Of a stretch of DNA of 64,000 bases, positions 50,283 to 59,140 are shown in pieces; the first letter of the stretch is position 1, and each line of letters opens with the position of its first letter. The notes under the pieces are model-generated. The model saw only the letters and a list, made by a program, of their open reading frames with translations. It did not search any database and was not told where the DNA came from. The translations under genes were made by a program, and so were the position numbers. Source of the stretch: Bacteroidales bacterium UBA5833. Its GTDB lineage: Bacteria > Bacteroidota > Bacteroidia > Bacteroidales > Lentimicrobiaceae. Location: assembly GCA_002433025.1 (NCBI GenBank), contig DJGZ01000061.1, forward strand, positions 1 through 64,000. The letters are read 5' to 3'.

Positions 50283-51398
50283 ATGAAATATTATATCATT
50301 GCCGGTGAAGCCTCGGGAGATCTTCATGCCTCTAACCTGATCAGGGAGCTGAAGCTGAAAGATCCGCAAGCTGATTTCCGTTGTTGGGGAGGTGACCTGA
50401 TGCAGCAACAGGGAGCCGTGATCGTGAAACATTACCGGGAGCTGGCATTTATGGGGTTTGCCGAGGTGCTTTTGAATCTGGGGACAATTCTTCGAAACCT
50501 CAGCTTCTGTAAGCAGGATATCCTGAATTACAACCCCGACGCAGCAATACTTGTTGATTATCCGGGTTTCAATCTCCGTATCGCCGGATTTTTCCATCAG
50601 AAAAGGATCCCTGTTGTTTATTACATTTCACCCCAGGTATGGGCCTGGAAGCAGTCGCGTGTAAAGACCATCCGTAGGGTAGTGGACAAAATGCTGGTCA
50701 TACTTCCTTTTGAGAAGGATTTTTATTCCGGACATGGGATGGAGGTTGAATTTGTCGGGCATCCGCTACTTGATGCAATGTCAGGAAAGTCTTTTGCTCA
50801 GGTTGCTGAGGAAGCACACCGGCCCTTGGTTGCACTGTTGCCCGGCAGCCGTAAGCAGGAAATCCGGGCTGTTTTGCCTGAAATGCTGAAAATGATTCCC
50901 CGGTTCCCGGAAGTGGATTTTGTTATTGCAGGAGTTACCTCGGTAGATGATGCATTTTATGCAAAACTTACCAGGCAGCAAAAAGTTCCAGTAATGAAAG
51001 GCCGGACCTACGAACTGCTGCAGCAATCTTCCGCCGCCCTGGTCACCTCTGGCACAGCTACACTGGAAACGGCCCTGATTGGTGCTCCCGAAGTGGTCTG
51101 CTACAAAGGCGGGGCTATCTCTTTTATGATTGCAAAAAGGCTTGTGAAAGTAAAATTTATCTCGCTGGTAAATTTAATCATGGACCGTGAAGTGGTGAAG
51201 GAGCTGATACAGCAGGATCTTTCAACGGATAACCTTGAAAAGGAACTGAGGCTTTTGCTGTACGATAAAGGACGCAAGAAGGCGATAGTTAATGACTATG
51301 CTGATTTGCGGCAGAAACTGGGCGGGCCGGGGGCTTCCGCCAGGGCTGCGGCAACAATCGAAGGGTTTGTACGGCTACGGTCGGCAGAATCAGCATAA
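50283..51398 (+). CDS. lpxB: Lipid-A-disaccharide synthase
   Basis: Glycosyltransferase (GT19) that joins UDP-2,3-diacylglucosamine and lipid X to make the lipid A disaccharide on the inner membrane's cytoplasmic face. 371 residues; N-terminal YYIIAGEASGDLHASNL motif, YYISPQVWAWKQSR and VEFVGHPLLDAM in the middle, and LVTSGTATLETALIGAPEVV near the donor site. Confirms an LPS-bearing outer membrane. Confidence 0.95.
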   Translation: MKYYIIAGEASGDLHASNLIRELKLKDPQADFRCWGGDLMQQQGAVIVKHYRELAFMGFAEVLLNLGTILRNLSFCKQDILNYNPDAAILVDYPGFNLRIAGFFHQKRIPVVYYISPQVWAWKQSRVKTIRRVVDKMLVILPFEKDFYSGHGMEVEFVGHPLLDAMSGKSFAQVAEEAHRPLVALLPGSRKQEIRAVLPEMLKMIPRFPEVDFVIAGVTSVDDAFYAKLTRQQKVPVMKGRTYELLQQSSAALVTSGTATLETALIGAPEVVCYKGGAISFMIAKRLVKVKFISLVNLIMDREVVKELIQQDLSTDNLEKELRLLLYDKGRKKAIVNDYADLRQKLGGPGASARAAATIEGFVRLRSAESA

Positions 51399-51413
51399 TT
51401 CCAATGATTACAC

Positions 51414-51421
51414 TAAATTTG
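51414..51421 (+). promoter_or_regulatory. -7 element of the TPR lipoprotein gene
   Basis: TAAATTTG fully matches TAnnTTTG, 20 bases before the ATG at 51442. No TTG is present at the -33 position. Confidence 0.5.
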
Positions 51422-51441
51422 TGCGTTAAATATTTAATTGT

Positions 51442-52455
51442 ATGAAATTGATTAATAATGTTTTAAGTGTTTGTTTTCTGGTAATGATGCTCTTATCCGC
51501 CTGTAACGGAAGCAGGGGAAAGGAACAGGCCGCTCCGGCTGACAGTCCCGCAATGGCTCAGCAGCCGGACACAACCACCCCTCAACAGGAAGAAGGTATT
51601 TTTGACCGCATACCCTTGCAGTCAGGGATTGAATCCGGAAAACCCTCGCTGAAATCACCGGAGAACAAGGATGCGCAGATGTTTGAAGCAATCGTTTTTA
51701 AAGGGAAAGGGGCTGAAGAACGTCGCAAGGGGGTAAGCCTTGCTTCTGCCGGAGACCTGCAGGGGGCCATCAGGGAATTTACAAAGTCTATTGAGATCCA
51801 TGATAGGAATCCTGATGCTTATTTTTACCGTGGAAAGGCGAAATGGGAGTTGAAGGACTATACAGGCGCCGATCAGGACTTCTCCAAAGCCATCGGGATC
51901 AGGCCGTCACAGGCACCTTACTTTTATTATCGCGGGCAGATGTACAACGAGATGAAGCGATTCGCGGCTGCAATCGCTGACTTTGATTCAGCCATTGTGC
52001 GCGCGCCATACTTTACTGATGCTCTTAATTTCAAGGGGGTGGCATTGGCTAATACGGGAAAGCACGAAGATGCGATTGCTATTTATGATCAGGTAATTGA
52101 TAAAGTACCCGATCATGCTCTTGCCTGGTTTAACAAAGGCACTTCGCTTGCTGCATTAAAGAGATTTGCTGAAGCCGATGAGGCACTTACCCGTGCCCTG
52201 GAACTGGATCCCGGCTACAACCAGGCATACACAAACCGGGGTAATTGCAGATTTATGCTTGAAAAATTCGCGGAAGCCGCTGATGACTATACACGGGCCA
52301 TTGCCCTTCAGCCCGGTAATACTGATGCGTATTACAACCGTGCATTTGCTTACCAGAGAACGGGAAAACAACATGAAGCCTGCGAAGACTGGAAAAAGGC
52401 AGTTTCGTTGGGGCATAAATCTGCAGGGCAGATGTTGTCAAAATTCTGTAATTAA
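51442..52455 (+). CDS. TPR-repeat lipoprotein
   Basis: A 337-residue exported lipoprotein. The signal peptide ends in the lipobox LLSAC, with Cys21 as the lipidated residue. After a Pro/Gln-rich linker (about 22-85) come at least six tetratricopeptide repeats (about 96-330) with the typical pattern A..YF.RG......D...A..D...AI...P, ending with EDWKKAVSLGHKSA. TPRs mediate protein-protein contacts, and an envelope assembly or scaffolding role is likely but unspecified. It has its own -7 element after lpxB. Confidence 0.85.
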   Translation: MKLINNVLSVCFLVMMLLSACNGSRGKEQAAPADSPAMAQQPDTTTPQQEEGIFDRIPLQSGIESGKPSLKSPENKDAQMFEAIVFKGKGAEERRKGVSLASAGDLQGAIREFTKSIEIHDRNPDAYFYRGKAKWELKDYTGADQDFSKAIGIRPSQAPYFYYRGQMYNEMKRFAAAIADFDSAIVRAPYFTDALNFKGVALANTGKHEDAIAIYDQVIDKVPDHALAWFNKGTSLAALKRFAEADEALTRALELDPGYNQAYTNRGNCRFMLEKFAEAADDYTRAIALQPGNTDAYYNRAFAYQRTGKQHEACEDWKKAVSLGHKSAGQMLSKFCN

Positions 52456-52790
52456 TCTTCTGAATATCAGGTTCTGTTCCGAATTTGATTCCGGGATTCT
52501 CCTGCAGCATTACTTCCGCGCATTCACTATTAGTTCGGATGGGTCTGTCTGGCTTTTGTCTTTCCTGCGGCGAAATCACTTGGGTTGCCTTTATGAGCAA
52601 AAGCATACCACTGGTTTCCCTGATTTATGGAAGAACCAGTCATTTGCAGCATGTGCGATACGTCCGTTAATTTTCTCATTCGGGGGATTGTTAAATTATT
52701 GCAAACGCTTGCTTTATCTTATTTTAATATATATCTTTATAACGCGAATTAATATAAATATTTATAACGATAGAATTAAACTATGTTTAG
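52456..52790 (+). other. AT-rich intergenic region before comEC
   Basis: A 335-base gap with no gene I can support; an open frame across it (52166-52822) overlaps the TPR gene in another frame. The right end is strongly AT-rich. TTG (52709-52711), a 20-base spacer and TATCTTTA (52732-52739) form a promoter-like pair with one mismatch. A three-codon mini-frame (ATG TTT AGG TGA, 52783-52794) overlaps the comEC GTG start. Confidence 0.45.
52709..52739 (+). promoter_or_regulatory. Promoter of the ComEC-like gene
   Basis: TTG, a 20-base spacer and TATCTTTA (consensus TAnnTTTG, last base differs), 52 bases before the GTG start. Confidence 0.5.
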
Positions 52791-54908
52791 GTGAAGATCT
52801 GGCCCGGATTTCCATTTGTTAGAATTGTACTGCCTTTGATTTCCGGCATATTGGTGTATCGTTACCTGTCTGACTGGCTGACCCTTCCATTTTACAGTAT
52901 TGCGATCCCGGTTCTTGTACTGATAATGGCACGATTTTCCGGCAGAATCATTACGGGTTATGGCAGCCGCTGGGTTTTTGGCTTGCTGTTGAATCTGGTC
53001 TTTATCATGCTGGGTTTTCAATTGGCGTCATTGCAACATGAACTTGATTCCGCGGATCATTTCTCCGTTTTGATGAATGAAGAAAAGTCGCTTTTTTCCG
53101 GGATACTTGCTGAGCCTCCGGCTGAGAGGGCTAATTCATTCCGTGCAGTAGCCAATATTGACAGGATTTATCAGGGTCAGGGCGCGAAAACCTGCAAAGG
53201 CAGGGTAATGGTTTATTTTTCGAAGGATACGGTTGTTACCGGCCTTAAATATGGTAGCCGTATAATTTTCTCAACTGCTCCTGTCAGGGTGAATCCGCCT
53301 GCTAATCCCGGAGAGTTTGATTATGCCGGATATCTGGCAAATAAAGTCATATACCATCAGGTTTATCTTAAGCCGGTAGCGTATAGAGTAGTTAAGGGGA
53401 ATGAGGGACATTGGCTAAAGGCCCTGGCTTTTGGTGTTCGGGATAGATTTTTACAGACATTCTCCCGGTACGGTATCGGCGGCCGGGAGTTTGCCGTGGC
53501 AGCCGCCCTGATGATCGGGTACGACGACCGTCTGGATCCTGAGCAACGGCGGGAATTCTCAGGCGCCGGCGCCATGCATGTCCTGTGCGTTTCCGGACTG
53601 CATGTAGGGATAGTTTTCCTGATGGCCGATAAACTTTTCTTCTTTCTTGGAAGAAGGAAAAAAGGAAAGGTGCTGAAACCGATGATGATAATTCTGGTTA
53701 TCTGGCTGTATGCCCTTATAACCGGTTTAGCTCCTTCAGTCATGCGTGCCTCCCTGATGTTTTCACTGGTAACTGTGGGCAATGCACTCAACAGAAAATC
53801 GCACATATACAATACCCTGGCTACTTCAGCTTTTATTCTCCTTATTATAAATCCGGCCATTCTTTTTGAGGTCGGATTTCAGCTTTCCTATGCAGCCGTT
53901 ATCGGAATTGTAACCTTTCAGCCATACTTTAAGAAAATATGGGTGCCTCCGTCAGGAATGCTTAAGTATTTTTGGGATATTCTTTTGGTTTCGCTGGCCG
54001 CACAACTTGCTACCGGCCCTCTGTCGGTAATGTATTTTCACCAGTTTCCGAACTATTTTCTCTTAACCAATTTGCTGGTTATTCCGTTTGCCGGAATATT
54101 AATATACACCGGAGTGGTTTTTCTAGTATTTGCCGTGGTGCCGGCTTTCGGAAAGATTGCTGCGTTGGTGCTGGTCTCCGAGATTAAGGCGCTGAATTGG
54201 TTGATTGCACTGATCGAAGGATTGCCGGGGGCAGTAAGCCGGAACCTCTTTCTTCCGGGATTCTCAACATTATTGCTGTATATGCTGGTTCTTGCCCTGT
54301 TTGCTTTGTATCTGAGCAACAAAAGGATATGGTTCAGCATCGCTCTTGCCACCATGCTTCTGCTGGCTGCCGATTACGCAAGGCTTAACGTGCTGCGGGC
54401 CAGACAGCAAATGTTGATTGTGCACAGCATGAACCGGCATACTGTCATCAGCCTTGTTCAGGGTAGAGTTCACAACGTTCTTGCTGATTCGGCCGTTATC
54501 AGCGAACCTGGTTTGCTTAACTATCCCCTTGAAGGCTTAAGGATTAAATCCGGACTCAGACCTCCGGTGTTGGTTGGATTTGGTGCAGAAATCCCTGCCG
54601 GAGAGCAGGTACATTTTTACAAAAAAGGATTTTTGAGCTTTAACGGATCCCGCTTTGCAGTTATATCAGGCGGATTCAGGAAGCCGCCCCCGGGCCGGAC
54701 GATAGATGTGGATTATGTGATCCTCACTTCAAATGCGAAAATCAATGCCGATGACCTGACTGCCTGTTTTCCCGGGGCTGAGTTTATTGCCGATGCATCA
54801 AATGCCTATCGAAGGATAATGGATTGGAAAGCCGGTTTCGATAAAGCCGGGGTGAAGTTTCATCCCGTTAAGGATGAAGGAGCGTGGATTTTATCCTTTC
54901 CCCGATAA
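52791..54908 (+). CDS. comEC: ComEC/Rec2-type DNA uptake channel, without full hydrolase domain
   Basis: Inner-membrane channel for single-stranded DNA in natural transformation. 705 residues from a GTG start (MKIWPGFPFVRIV). Three hydrophobic N-terminal segments are followed by an OB-like DUF4131 region (about 75-185, with ANPGEFDYAGYLANK). The Competence domain (about 225-500) carries SGAGAMHVLCVSGLHVGIVF and multiple helices. The last 150 residues are a short soluble part. They lack the HxHxDH motif of the metallo-beta-lactamase domain found in longer ComEC proteins, a form common in this phylum. Function in transformation here is inferred. Confidence 0.85.
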   Translation: MKIWPGFPFVRIVLPLISGILVYRYLSDWLTLPFYSIAIPVLVLIMARFSGRIITGYGSRWVFGLLLNLVFIMLGFQLASLQHELDSADHFSVLMNEEKSLFSGILAEPPAERANSFRAVANIDRIYQGQGAKTCKGRVMVYFSKDTVVTGLKYGSRIIFSTAPVRVNPPANPGEFDYAGYLANKVIYHQVYLKPVAYRVVKGNEGHWLKALAFGVRDRFLQTFSRYGIGGREFAVAAALMIGYDDRLDPEQRREFSGAGAMHVLCVSGLHVGIVFLMADKLFFFLGRRKKGKVLKPMMIILVIWLYALITGLAPSVMRASLMFSLVTVGNALNRKSHIYNTLATSAFILLIINPAILFEVGFQLSYAAVIGIVTFQPYFKKIWVPPSGMLKYFWDILLVSLAAQLATGPLSVMYFHQFPNYFLLTNLLVIPFAGILIYTGVVFLVFAVVPAFGKIAALVLVSEIKALNWLIALIEGLPGAVSRNLFLPGFSTLLLYMLVLALFALYLSNKRIWFSIALATMLLLAADYARLNVLRARQQMLIVHSMNRHTVISLVQGRVHNVLADSAVISEPGLLNYPLEGLRIKSGLRPPVLVGFGAEIPAGEQVHFYKKGFLSFNGSRFAVISGGFRKPPPGRTIDVDYVILTSNAKINADDLTACFPGAEFIADASNAYRRIMDWKAGFDKAGVKFHPVKDEGAWILSFPR

Positions 54909-54940
54909 TCAGCAAGTGTTTAACTGAATGCCTCTTAACT

Positions 54941-55999
54941 TCAGAACTCAAGATGGAGCATGATGGGAAGGTGGTCGCTGAATCCCCCCTGATAGCGCAT
55001 CCCGTTATAGGTTCTGAATGGTTTCGTGCCGTTGTGGATTCTGTCTTCTTCCAGCAGGAATGGAAGTCGCAGGATCTCGGCCCTTTTCGCAGCAAGCCTG
55101 AGGCCCTCTGTTTTATAAAGCAGGGGAGAGGAAACGATAAACTGATCAATGATGCTCCATTCTTCCCTGAATTTGTGCGTGCCAATGTCCCATTTACCCA
55201 TCAACGGATGCATCAGGTTGAGCAGAAAAAATCCGGGGTCGTCCTGTTGCCGGTCTTTTGCATCGAGATGCACCAAAACGCTTTCATCCGATGGCTGATC
55301 GTTGAAATCCCCGGTAATAACTATCAATGCGGTGCTGTCTTTTTTCTGCAGTGAGTCAACCGCAGCCCTGAGGGTGAGCGCAGCATCGCGCCTGCGCGAA
55401 ATTGTGGCCGTGGCTCCGCCGTATTTTGACGGCCAGTGGTTGACAAACAAGTGCAAAGTGTCCTGCCCGCCCACAAGTCCTTTCATATAGAGTATGTCTC
55501 GGGTAGCACTGGCGCTGTCTCCTTCAAAAATAACAGGTATAGCTCTGTGATACAAATGTTTAACCTTGTCGGGACGATAGATCAGTGCCACATCAATCCC
55601 CCTGGAATCGGGAGATTCTTCATGCACTATCTGATAACCAAAACGCTCAAGCGGTGTTCTTTTAAGCAGCTGAATCAATGAAAACCGGTTTTCGACTTCA
55701 CAGAAGCCAATGATTTCAGGTGGTCTCCAGCCACCAGCACTGATGATGACCTTAGCGGTGTGCTGCAGCTTTTTCTCGAATTTCTTCCACGTCCAGGCGC
55801 GCATGCCACCGGGAAGGAATTCATTGTCATTTTTCAGGGAGTCATCAAAAGGATCGAACAGGTTCTCTACATTATAGAACATAATCCTGAATTCCTCAGG
55901 CTTGTGCTCTTTTTCCTGGGGTATAGCTAAAAGCGGGAAAAACAGAACAAGTGCAATTGACAAAATGTATCCGGTTGATTGATTCTGAAGATTGAACAT
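54941..55999 (-). CDS. Secreted endonuclease/exonuclease/phosphatase-family protein
   Basis: A 352-residue EEP-fold phosphohydrolase with an N-terminal signal or anchor sequence (GYILSIALVLFFPLLAIPQ). The start is placed at ATG 55999, which gives a normal signal peptide; ATG 56056 would add 19 residues in front of it. Active-site motifs in order: FYNVENLFDP, GFCEVENRFS, LFVNHWPSKYGG, ITGDFNDQPSDE and GFSDHLPIML. Substrates in this superfamily range from DNA and RNA to phosphoinositides and sphingomyelin, and cannot be told here. Convergent with comEC, 32 bases apart. Confidence 0.88.
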   Translation of the reverse strand: MFNLQNQSTGYILSIALVLFFPLLAIPQEKEHKPEEFRIMFYNVENLFDPFDDSLKNDNEFLPGGMRAWTWKKFEKKLQHTAKVIISAGGWRPPEIIGFCEVENRFSLIQLLKRTPLERFGYQIVHEESPDSRGIDVALIYRPDKVKHLYHRAIPVIFEGDSASATRDILYMKGLVGGQDTLHLFVNHWPSKYGGATATISRRRDAALTLRAAVDSLQKKDSTALIVITGDFNDQPSDESVLVHLDAKDRQQDDPGFFLLNLMHPLMGKWDIGTHKFREEWSIIDQFIVSSPLLYKTEGLRLAAKRAEILRLPFLLEEDRIHNGTKPFRTYNGMRYQGGFSDHLPIMLHLEF

Positions 56000-56018
56000 G
56001 ACATGGCAGTTTCTCTTA

Positions 56019-56026
56019 CAAACATA
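56019..56026 (-). promoter_or_regulatory. -7 element of the EEP-family gene
   Basis: On the minus strand this is TATGTTTG, a full TAnnTTTG match, 19 bases before ATG 55999; this supports that start over 56056. No matching -33 TTG was found. Confidence 0.5.
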
Positions 56027-56134
56027 AATATTTTTGAGTTCAGTTCTTTGGGGCAACTGCCTGAAGCATGCTCATAAGCTTGTTTAAACTGAGTATGAAT
56101 AAGGCAATTGTGCAGAATCATCTTCTTAACTCAT

Positions 56135-56142
56135 TATTTTTG
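56135..56142 (+). promoter_or_regulatory. -7 element of the NapH-HMA fusion gene
   Basis: TATTTTTG fully matches TAnnTTTG, 26 bases before the start codon; the nearest upstream TTG has a 24-base spacer. Confidence 0.45.
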
Positions 56143-56168
56143 ACCCGCAAACCAAATGCAAACGGGAA

Positions 56169-58073
56169 ATGGCACGCACCAGAAAAAAGAATTATTACCG
56201 GCTCACCCTTCAGTGGATTATTGTTACTTTGCTGGCTTATATGCTCGTGAGGCCATTTGTTGACAGGTCGTATGTGGCAGATTTTGAAGCATATTGCCCG
56301 TTCGGCGGATTGCAGGCATTGTCGTCATTTCTGGCTAACAACTCTCTGGCCTGCTCCATGACTACCACCCAGATTGCCATGGGACTTGCCTTGCTTGCCG
56401 GCGTATTCCTGTTCAGTAAGCTTTTTTGCAGTTATATCTGCCCCATCGGAACTTTTACCGAATGGCTAAGCAAACAGGGTAAGCGGTTTAAAATGAATAT
56501 TGTGATTTCCGGAATTGCAGACCGCTTGCTCCGTTTGCTGAAATATGCCCTGCTGTTTGTAACTTTTTACTATTCGGTGAGCAGCAGCGAACTTTTCTGC
56601 AAGACTTTTGATCCCTATTATGCAGTTTTTTCCGGTTTCAGTTCCGATGTTGTGATGAGCTATGCGGTGATGGCGCTTTTACTTGCCATCCCCGGTTCCT
56701 TCTTTGTAAGGCAGTTCTGGTGTAAATACATTTGCCCGCTCAGTGCCGCATCCAATATTTTTAGTTTTGGTTTTGTATTTCTGGGAATTGTTGCACTTTA
56801 TGCTGTCTTAACTGCCGGATTCGGGCTTTCCATCGGTTGGATATGGCTACTGGGCGCCCTCTGTCTGGCCGGCGTAATTCTGGAAACCACCCGGTTGAAG
56901 TTCGGAATTTTTCCGGTGGTTAAGGTTACCCGCAATGCGGATACCTGCACTTCGTGCCGCTTGTGTGATAAAGCCTGTCCCATGGCTATTAAAATATCCG
57001 ATATCCCAAAGGTCCAGCATATTGACTGCCATTTGTGCGGAGACTGCGTAACCAGTTGCCCTGAGCCGGAAACGCTGCAGTTCAGCAAACGAAGAATCAA
57101 CTGGTTGCCGGCTGCCGCAACTGTAGCACTTGTGGCACTTGGTCTGGCATTTGCTTCGGTTACGGATATTCCTACCATCAGCCAGAAATGGGGCGACGCG
57201 GAGCAAATGGAGAATGCCGCTGTTTACCGGCAGTCGGGAATTAAAAGCGTGAAATGCTTCGGCAGTTCAATGTCGTTTGCCAATCATATGAGGGAATTGC
57301 CCGGCGTGCTGGGTGTGGAAGCATTTGTGTCTGACAACAGCGTGAAAATTTATTATGATCCGGCTGTTACAAACGAAACAGCGATCAAAGAATTTATGTT
57401 TACGCCTGTTACAAAGGTGATCGCTGCTCCGGCAGAAAGCCTGAGACGGGTTGCCATGGCCGAATTTGCCGTGGATAAATTTTTCGATCCTTCCGATGCC
57501 GGGTTACTGGCCATCAAGGCATCGCAGCAACCGGGCATCCTGGCTTTCGAAACCATGTTCGGTGAACCGGTTCACACCCTGGTTTATTTTGATTCCACCC
57601 TTGTTTCAGCTGACGAGATCAGCAGGATTATTGAAGAAAAGAAGGTTAAGTGGGAAGTCGACGGAGATCCACGTGAAGCAACCACCGGCTTTAAGGTGGC
57701 TTCGGTTGAACCGAAGCGTGCGCTGAATCTGAAGAGTTATCTCGAAAAGATGTATGAGCCGGTTGTACTGACTTTCAATGGCTTCGAAAACTTCGATTCA
57801 ACCCGGACAGCCGGTGTTTTGCTGCCCTTTCCGGCAGCAGCCGATCCTTCGCTGAACGATATGCCCTGGTGCCTGCTCAGTCACATCAGCAACAACCGTG
57901 GTGTGGTAAAATTTGAGGTAATCCCATCAGATACCGGTTTTGTGCTTGGCCTGGTTTATATACCTGAGATGACCGGCAGGGATGAAATAATCAGGCAACT
58001 GAATGAACCTGAACTGAAGGTACACCTGAGCGACGGGAGTTCACAGACATTTAAAAATCCCTATAAATTCTGA
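56169..58073 (+). CDS. NapH/CcoG-like 4Fe-4S membrane protein fused to degenerate HMA-like domains
   Basis: A 634-residue membrane protein. Residues 1-330 resemble NapH/NosR/CcoG-type membrane ferredoxins: about six helices, the paired CxxxCP motifs FCSYICP (Cys87, Cys91) and WCKYICP (Cys185, Cys189), and two 4Fe-4S ligand sets at Cys260/263/266/270 and Cys287/290/293/297. Residues about 335-634 lie after the last helix and look like three tandem modules with the HMA pattern (LPGVLGVEAFVSDNSVKIYYDP at about 377-398; QPGILAFETM...LVYFDSTL at 454-478; NNRGVVKFEV...LVYIPE at 575-600). The first keeps one Cys of the metal motif (VKCFGSS); the others keep none. A role in electron transfer linked to copper or other metal handling is inferred only. 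Monocistronic between opposite-strand genes. Confidence 0.75.
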   Translation: MARTRKKNYYRLTLQWIIVTLLAYMLVRPFVDRSYVADFEAYCPFGGLQALSSFLANNSLACSMTTTQIAMGLALLAGVFLFSKLFCSYICPIGTFTEWLSKQGKRFKMNIVISGIADRLLRLLKYALLFVTFYYSVSSSELFCKTFDPYYAVFSGFSSDVVMSYAVMALLLAIPGSFFVRQFWCKYICPLSAASNIFSFGFVFLGIVALYAVLTAGFGLSIGWIWLLGALCLAGVILETTRLKFGIFPVVKVTRNADTCTSCRLCDKACPMAIKISDIPKVQHIDCHLCGDCVTSCPEPETLQFSKRRINWLPAAATVALVALGLAFASVTDIPTISQKWGDAEQMENAAVYRQSGIKSVKCFGSSMSFANHMRELPGVLGVEAFVSDNSVKIYYDPAVTNETAIKEFMFTPVTKVIAAPAESLRRVAMAEFAVDKFFDPSDAGLLAIKASQQPGILAFETMFGEPVHTLVYFDSTLVSADEISRIIEEKKVKWEVDGDPREATTGFKVASVEPKRALNLKSYLEKMYEPVVLTFNGFENFDSTRTAGVLLPFPAAADPSLNDMPWCLLSHISNNRGVVKFEVIPSDTGFVLGLVYIPEMTGRDEIIRQLNEPELKVHLSDGSSQTFKNPYKF

Positions 58074-58130
58074 ATATTCCGGGATTGTCCGTCAACTCAA
58101 AAAGTGATGGGTGATTACTGGCACTTAAGG

Positions 58131-58922
58131 TTATCTCACGATGATTTTTTGAGCTGCTGAATATACATTTCCCGATTCAATCGTGCAGAAGTAAATGCCG
58201 GCAGGCAGATCATTGGTTGGAATTGTTAGTTCTGGTTGCATTATCGAAACATTGTAAGTGCGGATTTCCTGACCTGCGGCATTCATCAAATGCACCACAC
58301 CATCCGGATTTCCTTCCGGTAAACGGATTGGAATCGTTATCCATGAAGAAGCCGGGTTCGGAAAAGGACGAAAGTAGGTTTCGTTTTGATCTTCCTGATT
58401 TATATCTGTCCCGGTAAGTTGTCCGGGTAGATTGTAAACTCTTGTGGTGGTTGTGTACAGCAGGAGTGAGTAGTCATAGCTGTAGGCAAGCAGCTTCGTA
58501 ACGCCATTATCAGTGGTGTAAATGCTGAATGTCTGGCATCCCGGAATACTGAGCAGTTCGGTGCCGTTTTCCAGGATGATTTTTGCCGTAAAGGTATAAT
58601 ACTGGTTTATTTCGTCATAGTAGTAATAAACATAAGCCAGGCATAGTGCATTGTCTGTGGTAAACAGGTTTTCACTCACATATCTGATGTCGTAAAGGTA
58701 ATTACCGGCGGGTACATTCAGGTTAATCGTTTTCCACAAACTGTGGTCAGTATTGTAAATCCTGCATTGGTTCTGTCCGATATCCATCAGAAAAAACTTG
58801 TCGCCGGAATGTTGCAGGTGGGTATAAGTCCCGGAATAGTTATAAGTGTTTTCAAGAGTAATCTGAGCGAAGAGATTAATTGTCAGCAAAGTCTGAATAA
58901 GGATCAGGAGATTTCTTCTCAT
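58131..58922 (-). CDS. Secreted protein with T9SS type A sorting domain
   Basis: A 263-residue protein starting at ATG 58922, which opens directly into a signal peptide (MRRNLLILIQTLLTINLFAQ). ATG 58961 would add 13 residues. The middle (about 22-165) is rich in Tyr, Thr and Asp, with repeated beta-strand-like patterns (YLYDIRYVSENLFTTDNALC) suggesting a beta-propeller fragment or a small beta domain. The C-terminus is a T9SS type A sorting domain: FPNPASSWITIPI, GQEIRTYNVS, LPAGIYFCTIESG, AQKIIVR. The protein should end up on the cell surface or outside. Function unknown. Convergent with the NapH-HMA gene. Confidence 0.8.
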   Translation of the reverse strand: MRRNLLILIQTLLTINLFAQITLENTYNYSGTYTHLQHSGDKFFLMDIGQNQCRIYNTDHSLWKTINLNVPAGNYLYDIRYVSENLFTTDNALCLAYVYYYYDEINQYYTFTAKIILENGTELLSIPGCQTFSIYTTDNGVTKLLAYSYDYSLLLYTTTTRVYNLPGQLTGTDINQEDQNETYFRPFPNPASSWITIPIRLPEGNPDGVVHLMNAAGQEIRTYNVSIMQPELTIPTNDLPAGIYFCTIESGNVYSAAQKIIVR

Positions 58923-58978
58923 GTTTCTGAAGGAAGTTTTTAGGTAATGAATATGGCTCACTCAATAAATGATTGCGG

Positions 58979-58986
58979 CAAATTTA
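58979..58986 (-). promoter_or_regulatory. -7 element of the T9SS protein gene
   Basis: On the minus strand this is TAAATTTG, a full TAnnTTTG match, 56 bases before ATG 58922. A -33 TTG at standard distance is lacking. Confidence 0.5.
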
Positions 58987-59071
58987 TGCGAACCTGCCTC
59001 AGCACGGTTATGTTATTCATACAATATCTTATAAGATTTTAATTGAAACGGATTGGTGTTTCTATTTAAGG

Positions 59072-59079
59072 TATGTTTG
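59072..59079 (+). promoter_or_regulatory. -7 element of the membrane acyltransferase gene
   Basis: TATGTTTG fully matches TAnnTTTG, 61 bases before the start at 59141. The closest TTG is 16 bases upstream, shorter than usual. Confidence 0.45.
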
Positions 59080-59140
59080 CTTTTTCAAGCGCTACTTATA
59101 AATAACTGAATTGCTGAAATATTGGGAATAATTTCAGATT

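Noticed and set aside
52166..52822. A 218-codon plus-strand frame across the TPR lipoprotein end and the following gap
   Set aside because: It overlaps most of the TPR repeats in another frame, has no family features, and its extension covers an AT-rich promoter region; the TPR protein and comEC explain the locus.
56000..56056. A 19-residue extension of the EEP-family protein from ATG 56056
   Set aside because: It would put a Cys/basic stretch in front of a normal signal sequence and begins upstream of the -7 element at 56019-56026.
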